DNA of 27,590 nucleotides from a virus: positions 1-27,590 of IMG/VR virus record IMGVR_UViG_3300028925_001614. The stretch is one strand, 5' to 3'. Below are positions 19,659 through 27,490 of this stretch, in pieces (positions within the stretch are counted from its first letter, which is position 1; every line of letters begins with the position of its first letter). Made by a program: the position numbers and the translations under genes. Under the pieces are notes generated by a model. That model worked only from the letters and a program-made list of their open reading frames with translations, did no database searches and was not told where the DNA came from.

Positions 19659-21527
19659 TTAGCTTGCGTTTGCACGATTGCCAAAGACCTCCATCATGTT
19701 GTACAAAAGTTCTGTACCACGATCTCTGTCTTCATCTAACGATGGAATTAAGTTAAGAATGCCACCATCACCTTGTTGTAATTCGTATGAACCTGCTCCT
19801 CTTACAGCTTGTCCTGTCATAACAAACTCACCATCAGACAACATCGCAGGTACATCGTCACTGATTTCAGTGCCTTCACCATTAATCATGCCATTTTGTC
19901 TTTGAAAGTCCTCCATAGCTACATTGCCACCTTCTGCATATGCCATTGGCATCATTGGTCTGCCACCCATGTTGTAACCTATTGGCATAACTTGACCACC
20001 CATGTTGTAACCCATTTGATCTACAACTTGAGGAGCTACCTTATTTAATGCTTCTAAACCTTCGTTAGGAAAAGCTCCACCTTGAGCATACATTGGAACC
20101 ATTCCACCACCCATCATCCCTACAGGAGCAGGTTGTCCACCTGATAGTTCAGGAAAATTGTCTTGTGGCAATAAACCAAACTCTACTGGATTGGGTGCTT
20201 GTTGACCCATTCTACGAGCTATTTCTGCTTCTAAGTTAAATCTACCTGTAGCGTTCATTGTATTTAAAGGTGTCAATGGAACACCTGAGTCGTTTTTGGT
20301 TTCATCGTAAGCCATTTTGCCCAAAGAACCTGCTAAACCTAACAGTCCTGCTGTGCCTAATGCACCCATTCCACCACCTTGACCACCACCAAACATTCCA
20401 CCACCCTGTCTTACAGGATCGGATGGTCTTCCTCTTAACATGTCTTCTAAACGACCTGCTTGACTTTGACCGGGTGTACCACCACCAAAGATGCTTCTGC
20501 CACTACTTGCCTGTGGAGCCATGCCTGATTGTTGTAGGTTTTGCATGATCTGTGCATCAGACATGCCTTCTGATCTTAGTCTGTCGATTCTAACTTGTGC
20601 CATTGGATCACCTGCACCAACTTCTTCAATGCTTGGTTGTTGACCACCACCTAGTAAACCACTTAAAGGACCATCACCTAGCAATCCTTTTAAAGAGCCT
20701 AAGCCTCCTTTTATGCCACCAAAACCTTGTGCTGTACCACCTGCTATAGAAGATAAGCCCGGTATTCCTGCATTTGCTATGCCACCCATGACTGTGCTTC
20801 CAACACTACCAAGGGCACTGCCTAAACCACCTAAACCTACTTTTGCTAAACCTTTGGTTGCTAGACCACCTAAACCACCTAAAGCACCACCTAAAGCAGT
20901 ACCAACACCGGGTATTAGCATAGCTAAAGGAGCTACTTTTTTAAGAACTTTGCCTAGTTTTTTAAAGAAACCAAACTCTTCTAATCCTGTGGATTGGTTT
21001 AGACTGGCTATGCCCATTCCTACTACAGCTTGCCTAGGATCAATTCCTAGACCTTTAAATTTATCCTCAACCATAGCCTCAAACTTTGGGTCTTCCATCA
21101 TTTCAGGAGGCAATACAATCTCACCCGGTCGTAAATGAGCCAAGGCTGTGTCTTCACCACCACCTACTTTGGCTAATTCTTGTGCCATTCCACCCATAGG
21201 AGCGTTGATCTGTGCTTCAAGTTTATTAATCATGCCACTTATACCTTCAGCTTCTTCAGGATCAGTGGTTACTTGTAACTGTTGCATTAAGGCTTGAATA
21301 GACTCGTCAGTAGGTTGGCTGTCAAAACCAAAACCATAATCTTTGCCGTCTATTTCTACATCGTATTGTTTTTGTGGAATAGAATCCATAAACATTTGTC
21401 TGTCTTGGTCAGATATAGCACCCATACCACCACCCATTGTTCCTTCTTGTGCCATTCCACCCATTGGACTAGCCATAGAGCTTGTGAGATTGTTGATTCT
21501 TTTTTGTAGTCCTTCGCTTATAGCCAT
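19659..21527 (-). CDS. Gly/Met-rich structural protein with duplicated LxxGEhV motif (622 aa)
   Basis: Residues 187-290 are a lysine-led, glycine-rich hydrophobic stretch (FFKKLGKVLKKVAPLAMLIP, then repeated GGLGGLATKGL type segments), like membrane-inserting peptides. Methionine/glycine-rich tracts (MGGGM, YNMGG) fill the rest. Two short matching motifs occur: TALAHLRPGEIVLPPEMM (127-144) and DDVPAMLSDGEFVMTGQAV (558-576). The second is of a type I know from tape-measure ends and other virion proteins of many phages. It has no enzyme motif. AGG lies six bases before the ATG. Likely an ejected or internal virion protein, acting with the 673-, 406- and 948-aa proteins in DNA delivery. Confidence 0.65.
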   Translation of the reverse strand: MAISEGLQKRINNLTSSMASPMGGMAQEGTMGGGMGAISDQDRQMFMDSIPQKQYDVEIDGKDYGFGFDSQPTDESIQALMQQLQVTTDPEEAEGISGMINKLEAQINAPMGGMAQELAKVGGGEDTALAHLRPGEIVLPPEMMEDPKFEAMVEDKFKGLGIDPRQAVVGMGIASLNQSTGLEEFGFFKKLGKVLKKVAPLAMLIPGVGTALGGALGGLGGLATKGLAKVGLGGLGSALGSVGSTVMGGIANAGIPGLSSIAGGTAQGFGGIKGGLGSLKGLLGDGPLSGLLGGGQQPSIEEVGAGDPMAQVRIDRLRSEGMSDAQIMQNLQQSGMAPQASSGRSIFGGGTPGQSQAGRLEDMLRGRPSDPVRQGGGMFGGGQGGGMGALGTAGLLGLAGSLGKMAYDETKNDSGVPLTPLNTMNATGRFNLEAEIARRMGQQAPNPVEFGLLPQDNFPELSGGQPAPVGMMGGGMVPMYAQGGAFPNEGLEALNKVAPQVVDQMGYNMGGQVMPIGYNMGGRPMMPMAYAEGGNVAMEDFQRQNGMINGEGTEISDDVPAMLSDGEFVMTGQAVRGAGSYELQQGDGGILNLIPSLDEDRDRGTELLYNMMEVFGNRANAS

Positions 21528-21529
21528 AA

Positions 21530-21841
21530 TTAACCTATTGTAACTGTTACTGCTCCTACACTCATTGTAACACCTAATCCTGTTGGATAAGTTTGATGAC
21601 TGTACAAGTCTCTAAACCTAGTTCCATCAAACGCTTGATGGATTGAAGTTGTAGTATTAAATATTATACTACCTGTTGCAAATTGCAATTGAGAAATCTC
21701 TGTTGCGTTAAAACTTGGGATTCTATCAGGATCAACATTGTCTAAGTTAATCTCTAATATTCTTATTAAACGATTGAAAAGCTCAGGTGTTACATCAGTG
21801 CCTTCAGCTAAGGGCAACCTTGTCACTAGAAGTTTTGTCAT
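21530..21841 (-). CDS. Small structural-module protein (103 aa)
   Basis: Begins MTKLLVTRLPLAEGTDVTPE, with a helix LFNRLIRILEINLDNVD and a strand-rich second half (ATGSIIFNTTTSIHQAFDG, GLGVTMSVGAVTVTIG). Beta-rich proteins of this size between tail nozzle and fibre or internal protein genes are usually virion components. No family recognised. It is coupled to the tail nozzle gene by an ATGA overlap at 21841-21838 and ends 2 nt before the 622-aa start. Confidence 0.6.
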   Translation of the reverse strand: MTKLLVTRLPLAEGTDVTPELFNRLIRILEINLDNVDPDRIPSFNATEISQLQFATGSIIFNTTTSIHQAFDGTRFRDLYSHQTYPTGLGVTMSVGAVTVTIG

Positions 21842-23718
21842 GACCCTCTACGACCTGATGGCTGTATATCTAGCCTAGTGTTACCTAACCTCCATTTGTA
21901 ATCTTTTCTATCTTCTGTGTCGTTGTCATCGTCTGACTCAAACCTAAGCACAAATTGACGACCCCTAGCTCTTACATCTACTTTGTTGGTTGTAGAAGTT
22001 ATTTTTGAAGTTGAGTCTGTTTCTAAGTTTTCTCCCATAAAATCACGATTTTTTAACACAATATTAACAGCACCATCAGGAGATGTGCCTTGTGAATTAA
22101 CAAATTTAATGTCAGGCAAAATGCGTTTTACAAAAGCCAATGAATCTCCATCGCCTAAATCAAAGTCAGCAGACTGTATAAATACATTGTCCATAGGCTC
22201 AGTGTCATCATTAAAACCTGTTTCATGGTTGTATAAGTAATAAGCACTTGCTGAAATGCCTGTAGCTTGTGGAGTGTTTTGTATTCCACCATCAACCCAA
22301 GCATGTCTAACCAGTAAGCCAATTGACCACAGGTTTTCCTCATAGTTATACATAGCGTATCTTGATATTTCTCTTGTGCCATCCTCAATAGAGGGATAAA
22401 AAAACCAAACTTCTGAAAACTCAGAGTTTAAAGCCACATGGCATTTGTAGGACTGTGATAGGTCAATGTCTTCAAATACATATTCTTGGACAGTGCAAGG
22501 AAGTTTTTGTACAGCACCATTGTAAAAATAAAATCCTTGTTTGCTCATAAAAAACACACCATTGGGTGCGTTTACAAATGCTTTAGGTCCTAACAATCCT
22601 GCTCCTTCGTTAATTAAATTAACTGAAAAAACTAGTGGAGCACCAATAAAACGCATACTGTAAATACTGGTATCAGTCCAAACAAGTATTTCTTGCCTTG
22701 CTTTTAAACCACCAACAATCTGTGAGCCTGATGACAACCTTAACGACCCTGCTGAATTTGTAGCAATAGGGTTCCAATCAATAGCACTCTCTGAATCAGA
22801 AAAAGCTATTAACATGGGATCAATGACACCTGACCTACTGCCACTAACTATAGGATCAGCACCCAAAACAATTGCATGTCTGTCTGTTTCTGAAACTATT
22901 ACTTGTAATGCTACTGTAGGAGCATTGTTTGCTCCTGAAATATCAGACAAAGCTACAGCTCTAGTACCTACACCATCATTTTCTGTCCACTGAAAAACAC
23001 CACCTGCACGAACATTAAGTAATAAATTTTCTCCAAAATTATCGTGTGACCATAAACGCAATTGATTGGTTGCACTTAAAGATGTAGCTGATCCAAAAGT
23101 TCCATCACTCCAAGCTCCTGCTCCCCAACCAGTAGACTGAACATAGTTATCTAAGCCTACGCTAACTTGATACAAACCATCAACACCTGACCCTCCATTG
23201 CTTGTATCACTACCATTGGCTGTTGCTGATGCTACAAAAGTGTAAGTATTTGCTGATGGAACAGTTGCTATTTGATGTTCTTTGTTTAATACAACAGGCG
23301 TAATGGTGCCTCCAAGAGAAGCTGATCCACTAATAGTAACAAAATCGCCTTTAATAGCACCATGAGAAGAATCAGTTGCCGTAATAATAGTAGAGCCATT
23401 GGTGGCAGAAAAAGTAATTGAGTTGGTGCTTGTTTTCCTTATAGGAGTAATGTCATTAAAAACACTACCATTTTCTATGTAATATTTTAAAGTTGTTCCC
23501 AATCCAAGATATTTACTTCCTCCAAGACTAACCCATTGATGCAAGGCTCTAGCTATGCCTAAAAAAGCAGAAGAACTGGCTTTAAGCCACCCACCTATTT
23601 TTTCAGGTCTATTTTTTCTGAATCGAATGAAATTAGCATCAACATAACCACCTTCTTCTGCATAGTCGGTTTCTTCTTTGTTGATACCTGCTTTGAAATT
23701 AAATTTTGCTAAAGGCAT
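21838..23718 (-). CDS. Tail nozzle / packaged-DNA stabilisation protein (P22 gp10-like)
   Basis: 626 aa, rich in beta strands. The opening PLAKFNFKAGINKEETDY, the segment GGYVDANFIRFRKNRPEKIG (a typical hub-binding start), and later LRLWSHDNFGENLLLNVRAG with GGVFQWTEN and IDWNPIATNSAG are characteristic, as I recall, of the P22 gp10-like tail hub (nozzle) proteins of marine podoviruses. It would sit below the portal and adaptors and hold the packaged DNA. There is no signal peptide and none is expected. The ATG at 23718 is preceded by a hairpin (23721-23750) that would cover the AAGAG ribosome site. It overlaps the next gene by 4 bp. Confidence 0.75.
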   Translation of the reverse strand: MPLAKFNFKAGINKEETDYAEEGGYVDANFIRFRKNRPEKIGGWLKASSSAFLGIARALHQWVSLGGSKYLGLGTTLKYYIENGSVFNDITPIRKTSTNSITFSATNGSTIITATDSSHGAIKGDFVTISGSASLGGTITPVVLNKEHQIATVPSANTYTFVASATANGSDTSNGGSGVDGLYQVSVGLDNYVQSTGWGAGAWSDGTFGSATSLSATNQLRLWSHDNFGENLLLNVRAGGVFQWTENDGVGTRAVALSDISGANNAPTVALQVIVSETDRHAIVLGADPIVSGSRSGVIDPMLIAFSDSESAIDWNPIATNSAGSLRLSSGSQIVGGLKARQEILVWTDTSIYSMRFIGAPLVFSVNLINEGAGLLGPKAFVNAPNGVFFMSKQGFYFYNGAVQKLPCTVQEYVFEDIDLSQSYKCHVALNSEFSEVWFFYPSIEDGTREISRYAMYNYEENLWSIGLLVRHAWVDGGIQNTPQATGISASAYYLYNHETGFNDDTEPMDNVFIQSADFDLGDGDSLAFVKRILPDIKFVNSQGTSPDGAVNIVLKNRDFMGENLETDSTSKITSTTNKVDVRARGRQFVLRFESDDDNDTEDRKDYKWRLGNTRLDIQPSGRRGS

Positions 23719-23720
23719 AA

Positions 23721-23750
23721 GTAAACTCTTTTATTGTCATAAAAGTTTAC
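23721..23750 (-). promoter_or_regulatory. Hairpin covering the ribosome site of the tail nozzle gene
   Basis: Near-perfect inverted repeat (GTAAACTCTTTTAT / ATAAAAGTTTAC) with a 4-base loop and a small bulge. In the minus-strand RNA it ends 2 nt before the ATG at 23718 and contains the AAAGAG that would serve as Shine-Dalgarno. It lies in the 47-bp gap after the 141-aa gene, the only sizeable gap in the structural operon, and could reduce or time nozzle synthesis or mark an RNA processing site. Confidence 0.45.
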
Positions 23751-23765
23751 CATAAACTGTAAAAT

Positions 23766-24191
23766 TTACGCCAAACGAATGATGGCACCAGTGGCAGTAG
23801 GACTTGGGAAAACTACAGTAAAATCACCTGCTGTACTTGTTTTGTCTCCACCAAAATCAATTGCACATAATGCTTTGTTACCATTTGCTGTGTTATACAA
23901 CAAACAACCTCTAGCTGTAACTGTGGCTGTGCCGAAAGTTAAATCTGCAAAATCACACACAGCAGTGGTGCCTGATAGGGCAGGAGTAACATTAGTTAAA
24001 GCTGCTCCACCTGACGAATAATTAGTACCACTTGCTTGTCCTGTGGTTACAAAAACAGTTGTTCCTGCTCCCAAAGTTGCTGATGATGTGTAGAGTGCTA
24101 ACTTAATAGAATCTGCTCCATTGGTTAAATTGTGTCCTTCTACAAGAATTTGTTGTTTAAAACTTGAACATATTGCTGATGTTATTGCCAT
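23766..24191 (-). CDS. Conserved marine phage virion-module protein (141 aa)
   Basis: Begins MAITSAICSSFKQQILVEGH; then SIKLALYTSSATLGAGTTVF, GTNYSSGGAALTNVTPALSG, and TVTARGCLLYNTANGNKALC, ending DFTVVFPSPTATGAIIRLA. This is a widespread pattern in marine phage genomes, as I recall it (KLALYTSSAT...ADF...A...ARG.L.YN......AV.DFG.DK...GDFT..FP), an all-beta protein encoded beside the tail genes, of unknown exact role. It could be a tail, fibre-base or decoration protein. AAGGAG lies seven bases before the ATG. It is adjacent to the 94-aa gene. Confidence 0.7.
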   Translation of the reverse strand: MAITSAICSSFKQQILVEGHNLTNGADSIKLALYTSSATLGAGTTVFVTTGQASGTNYSSGGAALTNVTPALSGTTAVCDFADLTFGTATVTARGCLLYNTANGNKALCAIDFGGDKTSTAGDFTVVFPSPTATGAIIRLA

Positions 24192-24476
24192 TTATAGCTC
24201 CTTAATAATCTTAGCCATGTCTTCATGACCCTGTTTTGTAAGCAAACCTACCATAGTAACTTTTTTTGAATCTATGGCGTTGTTTATATTAGATAAGATT
24301 ATACTATAAATGTGATTTTTGAAAGCCTCAGCTTGTAACTTGACATGCTCAGGTGCGTTTTCTGAGATTCCTAAAATTTTATTTGTAGTTTGTTGTGCCC
24401 AAAACTCAGGATCGTGACCTTTATTATTAGTAGTGTGTACTTCTATTTGACCTAATTGTATAAAACTATCTGACAT
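24192..24476 (-). CDS. Conserved hypothetical protein of the structural module (94 aa)
   Basis: The opening QLGQIEVHTTNNKGHDPEFW and the following helices (QAEAFKNHIYSIILSNINN, TKQGHEDMAKIIKEL) match a small helical protein that I have seen repeatedly next to head-tail genes in marine phages (HTTN.GH.PEFWA...TNKI........QAEAFK). Function not known. Its start overlaps the stop of the 239-aa gene (TAATG), and it is followed at once by the 141-aa gene (TAAATG). Confidence 0.65.
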   Translation of the reverse strand: MSDSFIQLGQIEVHTTNNKGHDPEFWAQQTTNKILGISENAPEHVKLQAEAFKNHIYSIILSNINNAIDSKKVTMVGLLTKQGHEDMAKIIKEL

Positions 24477-25195
24477 TATCCTTTGTATGGCTCAGGTGGT
24501 AATTCATGATCTTGCAATTTAAAACCTTCTTTTTGCAAATCTTGGTCAACTTCATCGTAAGGTTTAATAATCCATTTGTCATTATGAATGACAGTCACAA
24601 AAGGTTTATCTAAACGATGGTAGCCATAAAGTTTTTCAGTTGGTGGTACATCAGCATCCAATACTGTTGATCTAGGACTAACTCCTACTGTGATTCCATT
24701 GTCCATCATTTTTGATAGCCAAAATTCAACACAAGCTCTTCCTGCTTCTGCAAAATGTAAATCGTTTCTATACGAAAAATCTATGCCAAAAAGATCAATA
24801 GACTCTACTTTGTTCCACATTGCAAAACCTAAAGCGTAGGCTACTGTGTTGTTAAAATAAGCACACTGAGTTGCATTTGCCACTTCTTCAATTGGAAAAA
24901 GAGTTGCTTTTGGTACTCTTTTGTCTAACTCACAAGTGTAAACAGGAATTTTTAATTCAGGCAACATCTTTCGCAAAACAATGGTTTGTTTGCCTGCATC
25001 GTCACTGTCAAAGAATCGACTAGCAGGGTCCATCATAAACAAACGATCTAAGTTAAATACGCTACAAGCTGAGTTTATACCCCAAACTTCATCCCATTCT
25101 TTACCATTTTCTTTGCCAATCACATAATCTATTTGTGATATGCCAAGACCTAACAAGGCAATTTTCTTGCCCTCAAGCGATTTTATTGGTTTCAT
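24476..25195 (-). CDS. Rossmann-type protein resembling DUF115/MAF-like enzymes (239 aa)
   Basis: N-terminus SLEGKKIALLGLGISQIDYV (6-25) shows a nucleotide-binding-like GxGxS loop after a strand. Middle: EVWGINSACSVFNLDRLFMM, and AYALGFAMWNKVESIDLFGI leading to DFSYRNDLHFAEAGRACVEF. The LFGIDFSY...AEAGRACVEFWL region recalls the DUF115/motility-accessory-factor and 6-hydroxymethylpterin pyrophosphokinase-like group, which act on nucleotide-activated sugars or pterins. The relation is from memory of motif style only. Its place between the adaptor and tail genes is unusual for an enzyme. The start overlaps the stop of the 215-aa gene (TAATG). Confidence 0.6.
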   Translation of the reverse strand: MKPIKSLEGKKIALLGLGISQIDYVIGKENGKEWDEVWGINSACSVFNLDRLFMMDPASRFFDSDDAGKQTIVLRKMLPELKIPVYTCELDKRVPKATLFPIEEVANATQCAYFNNTVAYALGFAMWNKVESIDLFGIDFSYRNDLHFAEAGRACVEFWLSKMMDNGITVGVSPRSTVLDADVPPTEKLYGYHRLDKPFVTVIHNDKWIIKPYDEVDQDLQKEGFKLQDHELPPEPYKG

Positions 25196-25842
25196 TACGA
25201 TACTACTGAGCGTAGGCTATCGTATCTGTATTCATCTCTAGTATCTCTACCTTCTGATAAGTTTTTCATTCTCATTACTGCCTCTTTAAATCTTGCTTCA
25301 AATTGAGCAATGACATCAGGAGTCTCTTTGAGAAAAATTGCACCTTCAACTAAACTTCCATAGAGTAAAGCATCAGGATAATCTGTACTAAGAACTGTCG
25401 TTCCACTGTCACTACCACTTGTTAAAGAAGATGGTTTATATAAGTAATGTAATTCTACTGTATAAATTACATCAGGTACAGGTGCAAGAGCAAAAGAACT
25501 TTGGCTAAAAATTGAATAGTATTTTGGTTTACCTGTAACAGTTGTGGTAGGACTATATTCTTTTAAAAAAGAAGCATGTTTTAAATCAAGGTATGTGTAA
25601 GTGTCATTTGAAATAATAGCCAAGCTCATGGGAGCTAAAAAATCAGTAGGGCAAGCTAAAAAACGACTGCTTGCTGTGGTTACGCCTTGTACATTTCTTC
25701 TTTGCTCAGGCAATTCAACAAATTTTAAAATTCTTTCTTCTGCTTCTTTAATAAAAGTAGGTAAATTTGTTGTAAAAGTAGTTTCAGAAGATTCTAAATA
25801 ATTTCCTATTGCTGTTTTTAATGTGGCTAATGTAAAACTCAT
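25195..25842 (-). CDS. Head-tail adaptor-like protein (215 aa)
   Basis: Begins MSFTLATLKTAIGNYLESSE, then LPTFIKEAEERILKFVELPE (helices), a short strand-rich middle (SSRFLACPTDFLAPMSLAII, TYLDLKHASF), KPKYYSIFSQSSFALAPVPD and VELHYLYKP, and a C-terminal helix (QFEARFKEAVMRMKNLSEGR). This helix-strand-helix plan (AEERI..........R....T......LP.DFL......PV........Y) is the common adaptor (gp4/gp11-like) pattern in podoviruses and related marine phages. It would bind the portal ring and form the top of the tail. The stop-start overlaps on both sides (ATGA and TAATG) are typical of the operon. Confidence 0.7.
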   Translation of the reverse strand: MSFTLATLKTAIGNYLESSETTFTTNLPTFIKEAEERILKFVELPEQRRNVQGVTTASSRFLACPTDFLAPMSLAIISNDTYTYLDLKHASFLKEYSPTTTVTGKPKYYSIFSQSSFALAPVPDVIYTVELHYLYKPSSLTSGSDSGTTVLSTDYPDALLYGSLVEGAIFLKETPDVIAQFEARFKEAVMRMKNLSEGRDTRDEYRYDSLRSVVS

Positions 25843-26156
25843 GTTATATCTATAGTAACAGAACCTACGCTACAGGTAACTTCATAAGTTGTTAATTGTT
25901 TTCCTAAAATACCTAAACCTACATTTGTGTAAACTGTAAAAAAGTTATTGTCATCTGCATTATTAGGTCTTGGGTCTTTTAATGCTTGTGGATCAGTAGC
26001 AACAGTTCTAGGGTCTAACTGTGGATGTTTTGGATCAAACATGTCAGGTCCTACTAAAAAACCATTCCATGTTTTTTTCATGTCTTTTAATTTATAACGA
26101 AACCCACTGACATCACAAATGCCATAAGCATTTTTGTTACTTGCAAAAGCAGACAT
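25839..26156 (-). CDS. Small virion-module protein with a degenerate zinc ribbon (105 aa)
   Basis: The stretch CDVSGFRYKLKDMKKTWNGF, followed by VGPDMFDPKHPQLDPRTV and PQALKDPRPN, matches a well-known small marine phage protein family in the portion GFRYKL..LKKTWNG..V......PKHPQ...R..DPQAL.DPRP. In the versions I remember, the two turns are CxxC pairs (CDRCGF and CPECYE); here only C14 of the first pair is left and the second pair is absent (GPDMFD). The C-terminal part (EVTCSVGSVTIDIT) is beta-rich. It would be structural. Coupled to neighbours by TAATG and ATGA overlaps. Confidence 0.7.
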   Translation of the reverse strand: MSAFASNKNAYGICDVSGFRYKLKDMKKTWNGFLVGPDMFDPKHPQLDPRTVATDPQALKDPRPNNADDNNFFTVYTNVGLGILGKQLTTYEVTCSVGSVTIDIT

Positions 26157-26851
26157 TATGGTGAGTTATAGCTCCTAAGATCAGGACTGACACGAAACGA
26201 TGCCCTTTCCTCATCTTGAGACATGGCTCTTAAAAACTCTTCTTCATACAATTGTTTAAGCATGGGAGTTCTTTCAGGTGCTTTTTTTAATGATAGGTAG
26301 TATGCAAGACCTGCTGCTAAACATGGATAGAACCTATAAGGCATGTCCATGGTATTAGCACCAACATCTGCATCATCCATCCTTGTTAAAACATTCATGT
26401 GCACAGTGTAGGTGCTAGATTTATCAGGAGTTGGGTAAACAGTAATGGTTGGTGTTATCTGCTTGTCTACAAAAAATTGATTTGGCTGACCTGTTTGTGA
26501 TTTACTTGGAATAGATGAATATTGAGAACGACTGATTCTTGCCATAGACAAATCTGAGTCATTGCCACCAGTGGTTTGCCTCATAAACGCATCTAAAACA
26601 TCAATGGTTGCTGTGCCATTTGTAGTGTCTACAGTATAAGAAGCTGTATCTTTAACCATTGCTACAGTTTTCTGTGTAATAGTCCATTGGTTTAAACCTC
26701 TGTTAGACCATTCTGCTAACAGAAGATTAAGACTTCTTTGTGCTGTTTTAAGATCGTAGCCTGTACGAAGTTCTAAACCACATCGTTCAAACGCTTCTTC
26801 TACAAACTCACCTACATCAGGTTCAAAATTTTTGCTATTTGATGTTGCCAT
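26156..26851 (-). CDS. Head-tail adaptor / tail accessory protein (P22 gp4-like)
   Basis: 231 aa. FVEEAFERCGLELRTGYDLK, then TAQRSLNLLLAEWSNRGLNQ and WTITQKTVAMVKDTASYTV, LDAFMR and SRSQYSSIPSKSQTGQPNQF, with FVDKQITPTITVYPTPDKSS are the features of the P22 gp4-type adaptor (helical N-terminus, beta strand pairs, then helical C-terminus PCLAAGLAYYLSLKKAPERT). It would attach to the portal and prepare the neck for the tail. The 215-aa protein two genes on has the same general plan, so two adaptor-type proteins are present. Start 2 nt after the preceding stop. Confidence 0.75.
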   Translation of the reverse strand: MATSNSKNFEPDVGEFVEEAFERCGLELRTGYDLKTAQRSLNLLLAEWSNRGLNQWTITQKTVAMVKDTASYTVDTTNGTATIDVLDAFMRQTTGGNDSDLSMARISRSQYSSIPSKSQTGQPNQFFVDKQITPTITVYPTPDKSSTYTVHMNVLTRMDDADVGANTMDMPYRFYPCLAAGLAYYLSLKKAPERTPMLKQLYEEEFLRAMSQDEERASFRVSPDLRSYNSP

Positions 26852-26853
26852 CT

Positions 26854-27480
26854 TTAAGCATGAAACGCTGTCATTGATGTAAAGGTTGCAGTTGTGTAAT
26901 TTATAAATATACCATCACTAAAAACAATTCCACTGTCAGGAATAGTTATATCTCTAGTTGCTGTAGCAGAAGCCACACATCCTAATTTAAAAATGCTACT
27001 TCCATTAGGCGAGGTATTTACAAAGTCTAAATTACCTGCTGTTCCTGAACACACTACATTCATGCCTTGCAATCTTGATCTACCACCGAAAATAACATCT
27101 GCAACTGCTGTGTTAATACCAGCAGAAACATCACCTGCTGGATTACCAACAGCAGTTATTGAGGCTATTACTCTAAAGTATTTAGAACCAGTAGCCGTAC
27201 CTGCGTTAGCACCTGTAATATTTTCAGTTTGAGAATCACCATTTACATCAGTTCCTACTACATTAAATGATTTAGCTGAATCGTTGCCAGCAGAAAGGAT
27301 CGTTACAATCCTTCCACCAACATTGGTAACAGAGCCTCCGTCAGCTAACGCACCACCTATAGTAAGTGCTGCATTATTTCCAACTGCTGCTGCTACTGAA
27401 ATACCATTTGCATCTAATACTTGAGCATCGGCAGTTATAAAGACTGCTGTGACATCTGAGCCAGTTAGTCTAGTTGCCAT
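26854..27480 (-). CDS. Beta-rich virion surface-type protein (208 aa)
   Basis: Low-complexity alanine/glycine/threonine/valine-rich sequence (GISVAAAVGNNAALTIGGAL, GGSVTNVGGRIVTILSAGND, ENITGANAGTATGSKYFRVI) with a DITIPDSGIVFSDGIFINY ending. This looks like a beta-sandwich protein from the head or tail surface, perhaps a decoration protein; I cannot name a family with certainty. No enzyme motif. The ATG is preceded by AGGGAG six bases upstream, and the upstream partial gene stops 10 bp before it. It heads the part of the structural operon seen in the window. Confidence 0.65.
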   Translation of the reverse strand: MATRLTGSDVTAVFITADAQVLDANGISVAAAVGNNAALTIGGALADGGSVTNVGGRIVTILSAGNDSAKSFNVVGTDVNGDSQTENITGANAGTATGSKYFRVIASITAVGNPAGDVSAGINTAVADVIFGGRSRLQGMNVVCSGTAGNLDFVNTSPNGSSIFKLGCVASATATRDITIPDSGIVFSDGIFINYTTATFTSMTAFHA

Positions 27481-27490
27481 AAGTTACTCC

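Noticed and set aside
20713-21138. 141-aa plus-strand frame rich in proline and lysine, inside the 622-aa gene
   Set aside because: It is the antisense of glycine/leucine/alanine-rich coding sequence, with no ribosome site; a shadow frame. The other long plus-strand frames in the structural block are rejected for the same reason.
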